A DNA stretch of 64,000 nt from Caprella mutica (Eukaryota > Arthropoda > Malacostraca > Amphipoda > Caprellidae): assembly GCA_947561585.1 (NCBI GenBank), contig CANNZV010002334.1:21555-85554 (forward strand), read 5' to 3'. Below are positions 32,879 through 43,814 of this stretch, in pieces. A program made the position numbers and the translations under genes. Below the pieces are notes generated by a model. That model saw only the letters and a program-made list of their open reading frames with translations. It was not told the DNA's origin and did no database searches. The number at the start of each line of letters is the position of its first letter. Position 1 is the stretch's first letter.

Positions 32879-32984
32879 TATTATTATTAATTAATAATAA
32901 CATAAATTTGTAAGCACGAGCATTCCAGGTAGTAAGCTAGTGTATGTATCGGGGCAATATTGTTAAAATATTATAACACTAGAT

Positions 32985-33446
32985 TATGTGCACTCGGTAG
33001 AGCGCATACTTTCGCCACTTTTACCTGTTCTCTCTCAAAATCTAACAAACTTGTTACTAAATAATGACCAATCGTCCCACCAAGTTTCATGCAATATGGT
33101 TCAATACTTTTTGAGTTATTGAGTTATGAATGACATTGACCTTTGACCGGATCGCTTCCAAAATGCTACCAGATGGATCCTGGACATTGACCAATTGTAC
33201 CATCAAATTTCTGACAATTTGGTTCTTATAACTTTTGAGTTATTGAGTTAGAAAATGGGTTTGACCTTGATCTTTGACCTTTAACCTGATCGCTCCCAAA
33301 ATCTAACAAAATGGTTCCTGTATATTGACCAATCGTCCCACCAACTTTCATGCAATTTGGTTGAACACTATTTTAGTTACGCGAATAACAAGATGATAAT
33401 TAAATAAATGCCGGGTAAAATATGACCTTTACCAAATTTGCGAAGG
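32985..33446 (-). mobile_element. Dispersed element A, copy 5
   Basis: Full-length-looking reverse copy with three subrepeats; plus-strand start GTGCACTCGGTAGAGCGCAT, end TTTGCGAAGGTAA. The 33-bp array begins immediately after. Confidence 0.85.
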
Positions 33447-33448
33447 TA

Positions 33449-33700
33449 ATAATGAGGTCATATTGTAACAATATTTAGACAATAATGGTGTCATATTGTA
33501 ACAATATTTAGACAATAATGGGGTCATATTGTAACATTATTTAGACAATAATGGGGTCATATTGTAACAATATTTAGACAATAATGGTGTCATATTGTAA
33601 CAATATTTAGACAATAATGGTGTCATATTGTAACAATATTTAGACAATAATGGGGTCACATTGTAACAATATTTAGACAATAATGGGGTCAAATTCAGAC
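33449..33700. repeat. 33-bp tandem array
   Basis: About 7.5 units of GTCATATTGTAACAATATTT plus AGACAATAATGGG/T. Confidence 0.95.
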
Positions 33701-33798
33701 AATTTTATCCAAGAAGCATTGTTACCTGTCATTTACACCTGTAACAGTTTGCTATTCTTTCCATTAGTTTTGTATGTTAGTATTTTTAATTGGGGTGT

Positions 33799-33867
33799 CT
33801 ATTCATTCGCTGCATGACCATTCAGTTTGGATGCTTCTGACAGTTTCTTAGTTAGTTCTGATGTTCA
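33799..33867 (-). other. Weak coding-like island, minus strand
   Basis: Reads TSELTKKLSEASKLNGHAAN before a stop; a TGA precedes it, with coding-like sequence (EVSLNFVKPIT) upstream in the same frame. It may be a decayed exon or chance. Confidence 0.2.
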
Positions 33868-33911
33868 CGTAATCGGCTTTACAAAATTCAAGGACACTTC
33901 ACAGCAACATT

Positions 33912-34007
33912 TGTATGTGTGTGTGTGTGTAGATGTGTAGTCTGTGCATGTAGGTGTGTGTGTATGTGTGTGTAGGTGTGTGTGTATGTGTGTGTGATCC
34001 ACAGTTT
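33912..34007. repeat. (GT)n microsatellite
   Basis: Interrupted TGTGTG/TATGTG runs. Confidence 0.95.
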
Positions 34008-34450
34008 GAAAACACATTAAAGTGTCATATATGTATTATTAATTTATTTTTATTGAACAGTTCTATTCTCGCTTAAATATTAAATTAAAAATGATGTGAG
34101 GATGTCTTTCTTGTTTTCAGTTACTTTAATTGTTTTCGTTTATGAAATACAGTAGCACTTTGGTTTCATTTGAATTGTATACTGATATATGCATTTAATT
34201 GTTACTTCTAAATTTAAATTCACCAATCATATTATTTATTTATTTTTATTCACTTTTTTTAATTTATTAATCTTAATTCACTGATTATAACTATTATGTA
34301 TATTACTATTTATAATTTGCCATATTAATTCATAATTTTTAATTTAATAATCTTAATTTAAATATTTTAATTTTAATAATCAATTTACACTATTTTTAAT
34401 TTACTATGTATATCATTCTATTCAATGTTAATAATCTTACTTCAGTTTTA
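34008..34450. other. AT-rich low-complexity stretch
   Basis: TTAATCTTAATT and TTTATTTT words recur loosely; no gene. Confidence 0.6.
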
Positions 34451-34451
34451 C

Positions 34452-34515
34452 CTCTTAAGCTCAGTTGCCCGAATTATTGTTCTCAATTCATTTCTTGACG
34501 CTTCAGTAGCAGTAC
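34452..34515 (-). CDS. Candidate 64-nt internal exon, minus strand
   Basis: Both splice sites are strong: acceptor GTTTGTCTCTTACTTTCTAG|GT and donor CTTAAGAG|GTAAAA. Of three frames only one is open, reading TATEASRNELRTIIRATELK with two leading and two trailing bases. The leading GT fits a preceding exon that leaves one base, as the candidate at 36035 would. Function unknown; helical, charged. Confidence 0.5.
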
Positions 34516-34689
34516 CTAGAAAGTAAGAGACAAACCAATGCAGTAAAGTGACTGCTTTCCAGTGGAGCGAAGTCTTTGATTGTAAGCTTTGAACATCGCT
34601 ATTGTACTATATTTAAAGGCAAAATTAAAATGCATTTAATTAGTGAAAGGGGAAAACAGTTTTTAACTTGATCATGGCATATTTGATAT

Positions 34690-34740
34690 AACTATACTAT
34701 AATAAGAGACGCGTCTGTCTGTGTATCACAAAATGGGTTA
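34690..34740 (+). mobile_element. Terminal motif E
   Basis: ACTATACTATAATAAGAGAC, then GCGTCTGTCTGTGTATCAC. Inverted partner at 38933-38998; relatives at about 39280-39352, 51640-51690 and 58785-58830. Looks like a transposon end; class not assigned. Confidence 0.55.
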
Positions 34741-36030
34741 AACAGTCATTCTATCAACAGCGCTTCATAGAGTTGGTGTGAAGAGGTGAAAAATCAAAGA
34801 AACGGTAATAGAAAAGAAAAACTAATAATTTGCTGCAGTATCATTGATACGGGGGACATACGAAAATTACTAATTGGAAATATAAAAGTTTTGATTCTAA
34901 AGAGTAAAAAATATAATTTTTGATAAATTGAATATAATATTATTAATATGTATACATATGTGTGCATTTGAATATAATCTTAAACCCATTATATTAATTG
35001 AACACTCAATGAATGAACAACAGGTACTGTACTAGTAATATTATTAAAGGAAGCAACGTATTGGTAGACAGAAATGATTAAATTAGTTTTTCTGATTTTA
35101 TTTGTAATTTTTGTAAATTTATTTGCTATTTTGACTTTTTATATATGAATTGTAACATAAATTAATATAGTTAGGTGTCATATGATATGAATATAAAAAT
35201 CATATCATCTTCATTTATATTCTTAATTAAATGTTTATTCCTATTTTTTTGATATTACTAAAAATGTCTAAAATTATAATATAGGAATATGTACAAATCT
35301 CAATTTTTTTCAATTCAGGTATACCAATTTAAAAAATATTTAAACTCTTTTCCACTGACTATCACTATGAAAATTGGTTATATTTAATTAGTATTTCATA
35401 CTTATGACATTATCGAATTTATGACTCTATGGAATAATATGTTTTGACTATTTTATTTGCTGCAGAAATGATAAATTAAAGAATATCATTAAATACTTAA
35501 ATGGTTTTCTAATTTGCAGATAGAAGTTTACTATCAGAAATTATATTTTAAACCTCATTTGTCCCATCCTAAAACATTTTAATTGAAGAAGTAATTGACT
35601 CCGTTTATTGAAAACAAAGGAGTGATACCGTTAAATCTATTAACCTTCTATGCTGTAAATTAATTTGACCGCAAAAAAACGAGAATGCTTATGATGTTCT
35701 TGTATGGGTAAAAAAAGCATATTAAACAAATAAAAATGTATTAAAAACAACCATTGTGCTCAATTGATATTAGCATTCATATATGCTCTAAAATATGAAA
35801 GAGTTCACATGTGTTTATCCGGTCGTTTATGGAAATTATCACCAAAAAATTCTCCAAATACATAACTTGAAAGAGGTCATGTATGTCGGTCGCCTTAAGA
35901 AATATTTTTTTACTAAACATGAAAATAGAACATCAGTTTTAATTTAGACAGCCATATTTTCTGTAAAATGCACTTACTTACTTTACTATATCGCTCACTT
36001 CCTCAAGGTAGCATAAGATGTTACGATATA
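34741..36030. other. Long AT-rich unassigned stretch
   Basis: Interior of the region bounded by inverted E motifs. No ORF or repeat supported. Confidence 0.5.
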
Positions 36031-36034
36031 TCAC

Positions 36035-36127
36035 TCCGCTCCCAAATTGAATAAAACTCTGCGGATTTTGCTAAGAATATTTCAGTTACTTTCTTACTCG
36101 CATATAAAATGAATGATGTCACCGTAC
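36035..36127 (-). CDS. Weak candidate exon, minus strand
   Basis: An open frame reads FILYASKKVTEIFLAKSAEF then YSIWER, with a weak donor GAGCGGA|GTGATA leaving one base, which fits the GT-first exon at 34515. The acceptor (ACTGAAG|T or GAGTAAG|A) lacks a pyrimidine tract. It lies within AT-rich DNA, so chance is a real alternative. Confidence 0.25.
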
Positions 36128-36135
36128 TTCAGTAT

Positions 36136-36855
36136 TTATTGATTCTATTATCAATGAAATAAAGGTTATTCTTGAAATACTATATATTCTTTCTGAGCAT
36201 CTTTACTTCGAAGGAAATTTCGGTACAGGATAACCAAAAATAACTATATTTTATTAGATGTTCAATCTAAAACTTCGTAAAATTTCAGATTTTTGCCGGG
36301 TTTAGTTTTCAGGATTCAATCAGTTGAGCTGTCACGGACTGAAAATCGAAACCTGTTCGAAAGCGTAGGTGATCACTGGTTCTTCTTTTTTGAATTTAAA
36401 TATCATCCACATTGCAATGGAGGACTAAAATATAAACGCATTAACATGTCAGTCTGTTTCATCGTCAGGAATTCATAATATTTAAAAGCTTCTCCATTAA
36501 ATAAATGGGTATATAAATTTGTACTTGAAAGCATTTTTTTATTCAAATAAAAGGTTCTATAAGATGATATTTGTGAGGTTTTTATTATTTATAAACTTGT
36601 TTATTATTTGTAAGCTATTTATTTTATATATTTGAGAGCTCAATTTGTTTATATGTACGTTTTTTTTATTATTTGTTAGAATATTTTATTAAATTTGAAA
36701 GTTTTGTTCTGTTTTAGTTAAATCTTTGTTTAATTATTTAAATATTTCATGTTAAAATAAACTCAAATTCCACTAAATTTATTTCAATTGAATAATTTTT
36801 AATGTCAGTTAGATTATTTAACGAATTAACCGATATTTAAACAATTAAATAATTG
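36136..36855. other. AT-rich unassigned stretch
   Basis: A 61-codon plus frame at 36293-36478 has no supporting splice context. Otherwise featureless. Confidence 0.4.
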
Positions 36856-36859
36856 GAAC

Positions 36860-38930
36860 AATTTAACAATATTTTCACCGCATCTGGACGCGTTGCCACC
36901 GCCGCGTTACTACCGCTTTCAAATTATACTAGGCAGTTTCACCGCGGCAGTCAAAGTATAAGCACATACACAGACCAGTTTGAAGTAGAAGATATCCCAA
37001 TACAACTAATATTTAAAAAAATATGTATTTATTTTTATATTCAATTCTTAACATAAATTTTTGTTTACATAATTTTCTATATATAGATATATATATTTAT
37101 TTACATTGTTTCAATATATTCATATATAATCTCATATAGACCTAATTCATTTTTATATAATTTGAACATGTTCGTTTTTTTTGTAGATCACAGTTCACAC
37201 CAAAAACCAAACATTCCGCTGCTTTAAAAGTTAGCTTTTTATAAAAGCTAAAAGTTAGCTTTTTATAAAAGCTAAAAGTTAGCTTTTTATAAAAGCTAAA
37301 AGTTAGCTTTTTATAAAAGCTAAAAGTTAGCTTTTTATAAAAGCTAAAAGTTAGCTTTTTATAAAAGCTAAAAGTTATTTTTTTATAAAAGCTAAAAGTT
37401 AGCTTTTTATAAAAGCTAAAAGTTAGCTTTTTATAAAAGCTAAAAGTTAGCTTTTTATAAAAGGTAAAAGTTAGCTTTTTATAAAAGCTAAAAGTTAGCT
37501 TTTTATAAAAGCTGAAAGTTAGCTTTTTATAAAAGCTAAAGGTTAGCTTTTTATAAAAGCTAAAAGTTAGCTTTTTATAAAAGCTAAAAGTTATTTTTTT
37601 ATAAAAGCTAAAAGTTAGCTTTTTATAAAAGCTAAAAGTTAGCTTTTTATAAAAGCTACAAGTTAGCTTTTTATAAAAGCTAAAAGTTAGCTTTTTATAA
37701 AAGCTAAAAGTTAGCTTTTTATAAAAGCTAAGAGTTAGCTTTTTATAAAAGCTAAAAGTTAGCTTTTTATAAAAGCTAAAAGTTAGCTTTTTATAAAAGC
37801 TAAAAGTTAGCTTTTTATAAAAGTTAAAAGTTAGCTTTTTATAAAAGCTAAAAGTTAGCTTTTTATAAAAGCTAAAAGTTAGCTTTTTATAAAAGCTAAA
37901 AGTTAGCTTTTTATAAAAGCTAAAAGTTAGCTTTTTATAAAAGCTAAAAGTTAGCTTTTTATAAAAGCTAAAAGTTAGCTTTTTATAAAAGCTAAAAGTT
38001 AGCTTTTTATAAAAGCTAAAAGTTAGCTTTTTATAAAAGCTAAAAGTTAGCTTTTTATAAAAGCTAAAAGTTAGCTTTTTATAAAAGCTAAAAGTTAGCT
38101 TTTTATAAAATCTAAAAGTTAGCTTTTTATAAAAGCTAAAAGTTAGCTTTTTATAAAAGCTAAAAGTTAGCTTTTTATAAAAGCTAAAAGTTAGCTTTTT
38201 ATAAAAGCTAAAAGTTAGCTTTTTATAAAAGCTAAAGGTTAGCTTTTTATAAAAGCTAAAGGTTAGCTTTTTATAAAAGCTAAAAGTTAGCTTTTTATAA
38301 AAGCTAAAAGTTAGCTTTTTATAAAAGCTAAAAGTTAGCTTTTTATAAAAGCTAAAAGTTAGCTTTTTATAAAAGCTAAAGGTTAGCTTTTTATAAAAGC
38401 TAAAAGTTAGCTTTTTATAAAAGCTAAAAGTTATTTTTTTATAAAAGCTAAAAGTTAGCTTTTTATAAAAGCTAAAAGTTAGCTTTTTATAAAATCTAAA
38501 AGTTAGCTTTTTATAAAAGCTAAAAGTTAGCTTTTTATATTGCTCTAGAAATGAGCTTATAGAATAATTAAAATAATCGTTAATCTCATAGAGCTGTGTG
38601 CATACTTAGTAGAATTCTTGCGACAAATATCTAAAACTAATAGCAAATTACTTATTTGAAATAGCAAATCTTGAAGAATCATTCACTTGCATAGCCTATA
38701 TCCCTAACATTTTCTTAATAATCTGTAATGCCAATTGATGTTTAAAACACTGTATATACTGCAAAAAAACACTGCAAAACGTATCTGGCGCGTTCTCACT
38801 ACCCAGTATACTTTGCAAGCGGTGAGAACGCGGCAGTAACGCCGCGTTCTCACCCCCTAGTATACTTCGGAAATAAGAAGCAGTAGCACCGCGGCGGTGG
38901 AACTGCCGGTATAGATAGTATGGGCCTAAC
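36860..38930. mobile_element. Composite element P with GC-rich inverted arms
   Basis: Left arm (about 36880-36960; CACCGCCGCGTTACTACCGC, TATACTAGGCAGT) is the diverged complement of right-arm pieces at about 38795-38910 (GCGGCGGTGGAACTGCC, CCCCTAGTATACTT). The right arm also contains its own GCGTTCTCAC/GTGAGAACGC repeats. Between the arms sits the 24-bp satellite. Confidence 0.55.
37227..38540. repeat. 24-bp self-complementary satellite
   Basis: About 55 units of TTAGCTTTTTATAAAAGCTA plus AAAG. Each unit is an almost perfect palindrome, so the array can fold into serial hairpins or cruciforms. Rare variants (TTATTTTTTTAT, TCTAAAAG, AAAGGTTA) recur at scattered positions. Confidence 0.98.
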
Positions 38931-38932
38931 CC

Positions 38933-38998
38933 AGTTTGTGACACACGGACGGACGGACGGACGGACGCGGCTCTTATTATTATATTATTGTAGTATAG
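38933..38998 (-). mobile_element. Terminal motif E, inverted copy
   Basis: Minus strand reads CTACAATAATATAATAATAA then GAGCCGCGTCCGTCCGTCC and TGTGTCACAAACTGGGTTA, matching 34690-34740 in opposite orientation. Confidence 0.55.
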
Positions 38999-39354
38999 AT
39001 GTATACCTCTCAGAAAACTTAGAAGCCAGAAGAGTCGTTAATTCATCCCCAATATATGAATAGCCCTCACATCCAAATCTGTAGAAGAATTATTGTAGAA
39101 AAATTATTAAATATATGTATAAGAATTATGTGATACAGTTCCTGTTGTTGAATCTATCATTATATCCAGAGGTGTATTATAGATTCATATATACAGATTT
39201 AACTGAAAATATTTAACTGAAAAATATAAATATGATTCTTTTTAAATGTTTATATTATTGTGACCTGCAGCCATGACACTGCAACAAATTGTTAGTTTTT
39301 CCTTTTAATCTATGTTTCTTAATAAAAGTGTGACGAACGGACGGCTATTATTGA
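38999..39354. other. Unassigned stretch with a third E-like end
   Basis: About 39280-39352 (minus) reads AATAGCCGTCCGTTCGTCAC, a further E relative. No gene. Confidence 0.45.
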
Positions 39355-39475
39355 AAAAATTGTGTAACAAAAATTTGAGTAAAAAAATTTGTTTAAAAAA
39401 TTTGAGTAAAAAAATTTGTTTATAAAATTTGAGTAAAAAAATTTGTGCAAACAATATTTGTGTAAAAAAGTATAT
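39355..39475. repeat. Degenerate AAAATTTG array
   Basis: Alternating AAAAATTTGAGTAAA and AAAATTTGTTTA units. Confidence 0.85.
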
Positions 39476-39603
39476 TAATTTTTTTTTATATATATATTAA
39501 ATGTTAAAACGTGACATTTTTCTTGCAGCCAACAGACAGAGACACACTGTGTATTGGTTTATAGAGTTAGTTTTTATTATATAGAAAGATAGAGAGATAT
39601 GTA

Positions 39604-39839
39604 CAGTGAAACTCTTGACTTATGAAGTACTGGTTTCTTCATAACTCAGGGACACTGATAGTTTTCTATGATTAAAATTTTGGAAAAAAAATTATGATCA
39701 TTGAGGGATAACTAAGACGAAATTCATGACGTATATCGTTTTCTATAATTTAAACATAGAAAATACTTCATAACTCAGGTGCATTTCATAACTCAGGTCC
39801 TTCATGACTCGAGTGCTTCATAACACATGATTTTTAGTG
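39604..39839. mobile_element. MITE family Q, copy 1
   Basis: Ends CAGTGAAACTCTTGACTTAT and CACATGATTTTTAGTG with TA flanks. Internal repeated CTTCATAACTCAGG words. Copy 2 is at 60006-60246. Probably Tc1/mariner-derived. Confidence 0.8.
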
Positions 39840-39841
39840 TA

Positions 39842-40679
39842 TTATGTAACTTTCTCTTCATCATTCTATTCATCTCACACTGTAGAGTCTCTCACACCAT
39901 GTCCAAATCTAACTCTAAGATTAAAGTGCTTGTTTTTAGTGTAGCTATCGCACCCTGCGTCCAGCTCCACTTGGATTTCTTCACTTTTTTTGTGCTGTGA
40001 ACGTGCTACGCCTCACTAAAGGATTATTGTTAGGAGTGTTAGAGGAACTAGAATTAAAAAACAGTTAGAGTGGATATTGTTAACCCTTTGTGGCATGAAG
40101 ACACATACGTCCTCTAAGTGCATAAAGTTTATGCACTTAGAGGTCGGATGTGTCTCCTTTCTAGTGATATATTTAGCGGGGTAATTTAGAGATGTTTTAC
40201 TTTAACGACTGGTTAAGCACATGTTTACGCTTTCTTTTATTAGAATTATTGTGTACGCTTTTATTATTTTATGCACAATTGTGACTTCTTTGAAGATTTA
40301 TTTCTATTGTTTTATATGCTTAGTTTGCCTATATCTTACAAGTATGATATAAAAATAAAATAAGGTTTAAAAAATTGTTATTTTATTATGTAATATAATT
40401 AATAATTTTATTTTAAGTGATTAACAGTTTTATGTTAAATAATAAATAGATTATTTCAAATAATCAACATACTTCAAATAAATATAACATATTTTCAAAC
40501 AAATTATTAATTTTCAATCAATATATTCTAAATATCATTTAAGTTGAGATTTGTTTATTATTATTTGTTCATTATATATCATTCACTGTGCTATATCCTC
40601 CAGACCTGCGTTTGCTAAGTCCTTGCTATCATTCGTGTTTCAAATGGTATTAATATAATTCAATAGATAACAAACACAG
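39842..40679. other. AT-rich stretch with one hairpin
   Basis: Contains the hairpin at 40096-40160; otherwise nothing supported. Confidence 0.5.
40096..40160. repeat. Hairpin ACGTCCTCTAAGTGCATAAA
   Basis: GACACATACGTCCTCTAAG pairs with CTTAGAGGTCGGATGTGTC around GTGCATAAAGTTTATGCAC. Preceded by TTAACCCTTTG at 40079, reminiscent of piggyBac-type ends. Confidence 0.85.
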
Positions 40680-40874
40680 GTGATTCGCAACTTAAAGACA
40701 ATATTTGAAATAAATAACTATTATTTTCTGTCACTTGATATGGAGCTGCCAAAGAAAGAATCTTTATTTAATTGTTCTTTCTATTACCGGGAGGATGTGG
40801 TTGTATTATTCTATGAGTTGAAAAGATCCCTACAAACAATTCCATATTTTGTTCACTTACTGTTTAATGGATAA
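40680..40874 (+). CDS. Candidate terminal exon, plus strand
   Basis: Follows an acceptor-like ATAACAAACACAG|GTG and runs 64 codons to TAA (40872-40874). It reads DMELPKKESLFNCSFYYRED then VVVLFYELKRSLQTIPYF. Composition is balanced and unlike surrounding DNA. ATTAAA occurs about 30 nt after the stop. No upstream partner was found on this strand nearby. Not recognised. Confidence 0.3.
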   Translation: MIRNLKTIFEINNYYFLSLDMELPKKESLFNCSFYYREDVVVLFYELKRSLQTIPYFVHLLFNG

Positions 40875-41019
40875 TGTGGCAATACTGTATATATAGGTGC
40901 CGATACACATTAAATCAATCTAATCATCGTAAAAAACAGATAAGAAATATGTGGTTACGTCATTTTAAAACCATGTAGTCAAAACTATATAAAATGGAGA
41001 TTGCACTGGTAAAAGAAAT

Positions 41020-41235
41020 ACGAGTCAAATTGACTCACAATTTGATTTTTCAGATTGTACCAAAACTGGTTCCCCAATGGGAGTCAATTTGACTCATCCT
41101 AATTATTCTTCTCATAAACAAGTGTCCTATTGACCCCTAATTCAGAGTCAAATTGACTGATTTAGGAGATTTTACTCCAATATGTGAGTCATAGTGACTT
41201 CAAATTCAGAGTCAGGATGACTCGAATAGAGAATT
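41020..41235. repeat. Repeat N, copy 2
   Basis: GAGTCAAATTGACTC and GAGTCAATTTGACTC pairs with the same spacers as 11290-11655 (CAAAACTGGTT, ATAAACAAG.GTCCTATTGAC). More degraded. Confidence 0.85.
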
Positions 41236-42050
41236 ATTTTAATTGTAAAATCATACAAAAATATAAAGTGAAATGAAATAAACTTGGGACTAGAAAATTT
41301 TATTATCAAAATATGGAGGGTACAGAACAAATGTGGGAGCAAGTAAAGATAACGGACTAGAAATGGACCAAGTACATTTAACGGACCAGAAATTCAGCTA
41401 GTACATTTAACGGACCAGAAAACTTTTTTTCCAGTCTAAAAAATATTTGCTTTAGTATTTTATAAATATACAACATTATAAATGATAATATTAATCATCA
41501 TACATTAATTTTGCATATATTATTTATTGAAAGAATTGACAAAAAAAACGTGATCCATTTTGAAGTTGTGAAGAACGAGTTGTAAAATGATCGAAAAAAA
41601 TTCTGCTTAAATCCTTTAATGTGGTATCTATGATTTAAAAATTATATTCTTATTCCAAATAATATTATTGGTCAAATATTTAATAATTTAACAAAGTAAA
41701 GTTAACGGACTGTGGTCCGCTTTCTTTACTTGCTCCCGAATGTGCTGACATATGAACACTTTAGAAGTCTAAGGCTTACACGCGGATGGTAAAACAACAT
41801 GGAAAATATATTTAATAGTACTATGTAAATCATTTCAAACAAAACCCGATTAAATGTTCAAGTTTTATCTATCCGTATAAAATATTTGATATTATTTCAG
41901 TCTTCTATTTCATTTTCCAAGAAAATATAATGAATTAGTTAAAGCCACCGTAATTGAACAATTTAGTATTTCCTCGTTTAATGTACTATTTTTGAGTTTT
42001 CGAGAAGTCTTCAATCTCTAACAAAAACTTTGAATTCTTTTGAGTTTTTT
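41236..42050. other. AT-rich unassigned stretch
   Basis: AACGGACCAGAAA repeats three times near 41350-41415 as a short minisatellite. No gene. Confidence 0.5.
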
Positions 42051-42051
42051 G

Positions 42052-42165
42052 TTAGGATGAATTGAAAATGGCATACGCAGAAAACCAAACAATCCACGCG
42101 ACCAACACCTCGTCCTCGACCAAAATTATTCCTTCACCGTCTGTTTGAATAACTGACGCCAACAC
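42052..42165 (-). CDS. Candidate exon after strong acceptor, minus strand
   Basis: Acceptor TTTTCCATTTTCAATGCAG|GTG opens 37 codons, VLASVIQTDGEGIILVEDEV then LVAWIVWFSAYAIFNSS, to TAA at 42052. GC content is well above the flanks. A donor GACGAG|GTGTTG within the block could end the exon earlier, which would remove the hydrophobic tail. Not recognised; relation to the other minus-strand exons is unknown. Confidence 0.35.
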   Translation of the reverse strand: MLASVIQTDGEGIILVEDEVLVAWIVWFSAYAIFNSS

Positions 42166-42309
42166 CTGCATTGAAAATGGAAAATATGAATAATTGTGAA
42201 TTATGTTAACAGTAACCAGATTACAATCCTGATCATTGTACTGGCAGGCCGTGCTTTTATTACCTCCCACTCTTATTAAAAATGGTAATAAGAGTGGGAT
42301 ATGATTCAT

Positions 42310-42972
42310 GTTGTAATATAATTATTACCTTTTACTTTTAAACATTTCATTTTCTATGAATTATAATAAAAGAAAATTCGTTTAATCTCACCCAGTATAG
42401 GATGATAATTAATTAAAAGGTATTACTTAATAGGTATAAGCTATTATAATATTTTTATCATACATTACTAGATATTAAAAAAAATATGTATCCTAAATGT
42501 CCGATTTAGCTAGGAATACTTACCATAGCTCACTTATAATCCCCATCTTTCATTTTAGGTTATTTGGTGAAGATGGTCCTTAATGCATGACCAAAATCAT
42601 TTCTTATGGAATAACTGCAATAAAGAAATAGATACGACTAGATTATGCAGAGTCTTTAGTTCATTCTCAAATCACAAATTTACCCTCAATTTAGCTAGCT
42701 AGGGGAGATTCTGAAAGATTCGTGATTTTAGAGAGTAATTTAGTCTGCATAATTGAATCTGCTATAGAGATTAGCCTGAGACTGAGAGTAACTCTCTCTC
42801 AATATGAAGTCTCTGAATGTCAGGAGTCACCTAATGCCTGAGACTGAAAGTGGTTGAATAGTCTCAAAGAATAAACTGTTTACATACATCACACATAGCC
42901 CAGGTAGAGAAAAATAGTGTTGCCTATTTGAGAGGAAAGTTTCACTTGGGAGGACATTTCTCTTTGAACATC
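42310..42972. other. Unassigned stretch
   Basis: Includes loosely repeated CTGAGACTGA words at 42775-42850. No gene. Confidence 0.45.
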
Positions 42973-42977
42973 TTTAA

Positions 42978-43194
42978 CCCTAATTGAACTGATAAAGTTT
43001 AAGAGGATTCGTTGCATAATTAATATTCAGGAAACCAGTGGCTCGAATTAATCGGAATTATATAATTTTTTTTGTCAGTTCATAGCTTTTATCAAATAAA
43101 TGTAGTGTGCAAAATTTTATTGATAGGAATAGTGTTATTATAATGAATGAATTCGGTTTGTCGAGCTCAAAATCCACAGTCAGTTTTTTAAGGG
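42978..43194. mobile_element. piggyBac-like MITE J, copy 2
   Basis: TTAA at 42974-42977 and 43195-43198; ends CCCTAATTGAACTGATAAAG and AGGG. Aligns end to end with 6993-7208. Confidence 0.75.
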
Positions 43195-43248
43195 TTAAAT
43201 GTGGTACCCTGAGTTTACCAAGCCATGTGTCCAATTTTTTTCTCACTA

Positions 43249-43477
43249 GGGTCACACAAGTAAATTGCGGTCCTTAAATTTCTAATTGCGGCCCTATTAA
43301 GAAAGCCTCAAAATCCTTCTGAAATTAATTTATATTGAATTGTTGAAGATAATAATATGCTCAATTTATGCTATATTTCATTTATTTCACGCGTGCTTTG
43401 CAGCCATGATGGTTATTAAAGTTTCTGAGATAAGAGACCGCAGCTAGTTAAAATGACGCAATTTACCTACTTGATCC
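43249..43477. mobile_element. MITE family L, copy 2
   Basis: TA-flanked; ends GGGTCACACAAGTAAATTGC and GCAATTTACCTACTTGATCC. Confidence 0.8.
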
Positions 43478-43632
43478 TAAACTGGCGACTTTTTTGCTAC
43501 GCCTCTTTGAAACATGGACTAAATAAGTAGGTACAATCTAAAATATTGTCACTCTTCACTTAATGGTTAATTCCTATAAATACTTTCATAATAGACTCCT
43601 TAAAAAGAGGATCTAGATTCTAGAACTTCTAC

Positions 43633-43672
43633 AAACTCAAACGATGAGTCAGGCTGACTTGCAATTTTCTTT
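43633..43672. repeat. Repeat N fragment
   Basis: ACTCAAACGATGAGTCAGGC, TGACTTGCA matches the right edge of 11290-11655. Confidence 0.75.
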
Positions 43673-43814
43673 CAGTGTGTACACATGTCAAATACCATAC
43701 TTATAACAGGTGTTTACCATCTGTAATTTACCACATTCATGGCAACATGTGAAACAAACGTAATTCACAATTTTTCCATGCAACACAACATGTAACATAT
43801 ATCGTATCCATTTC

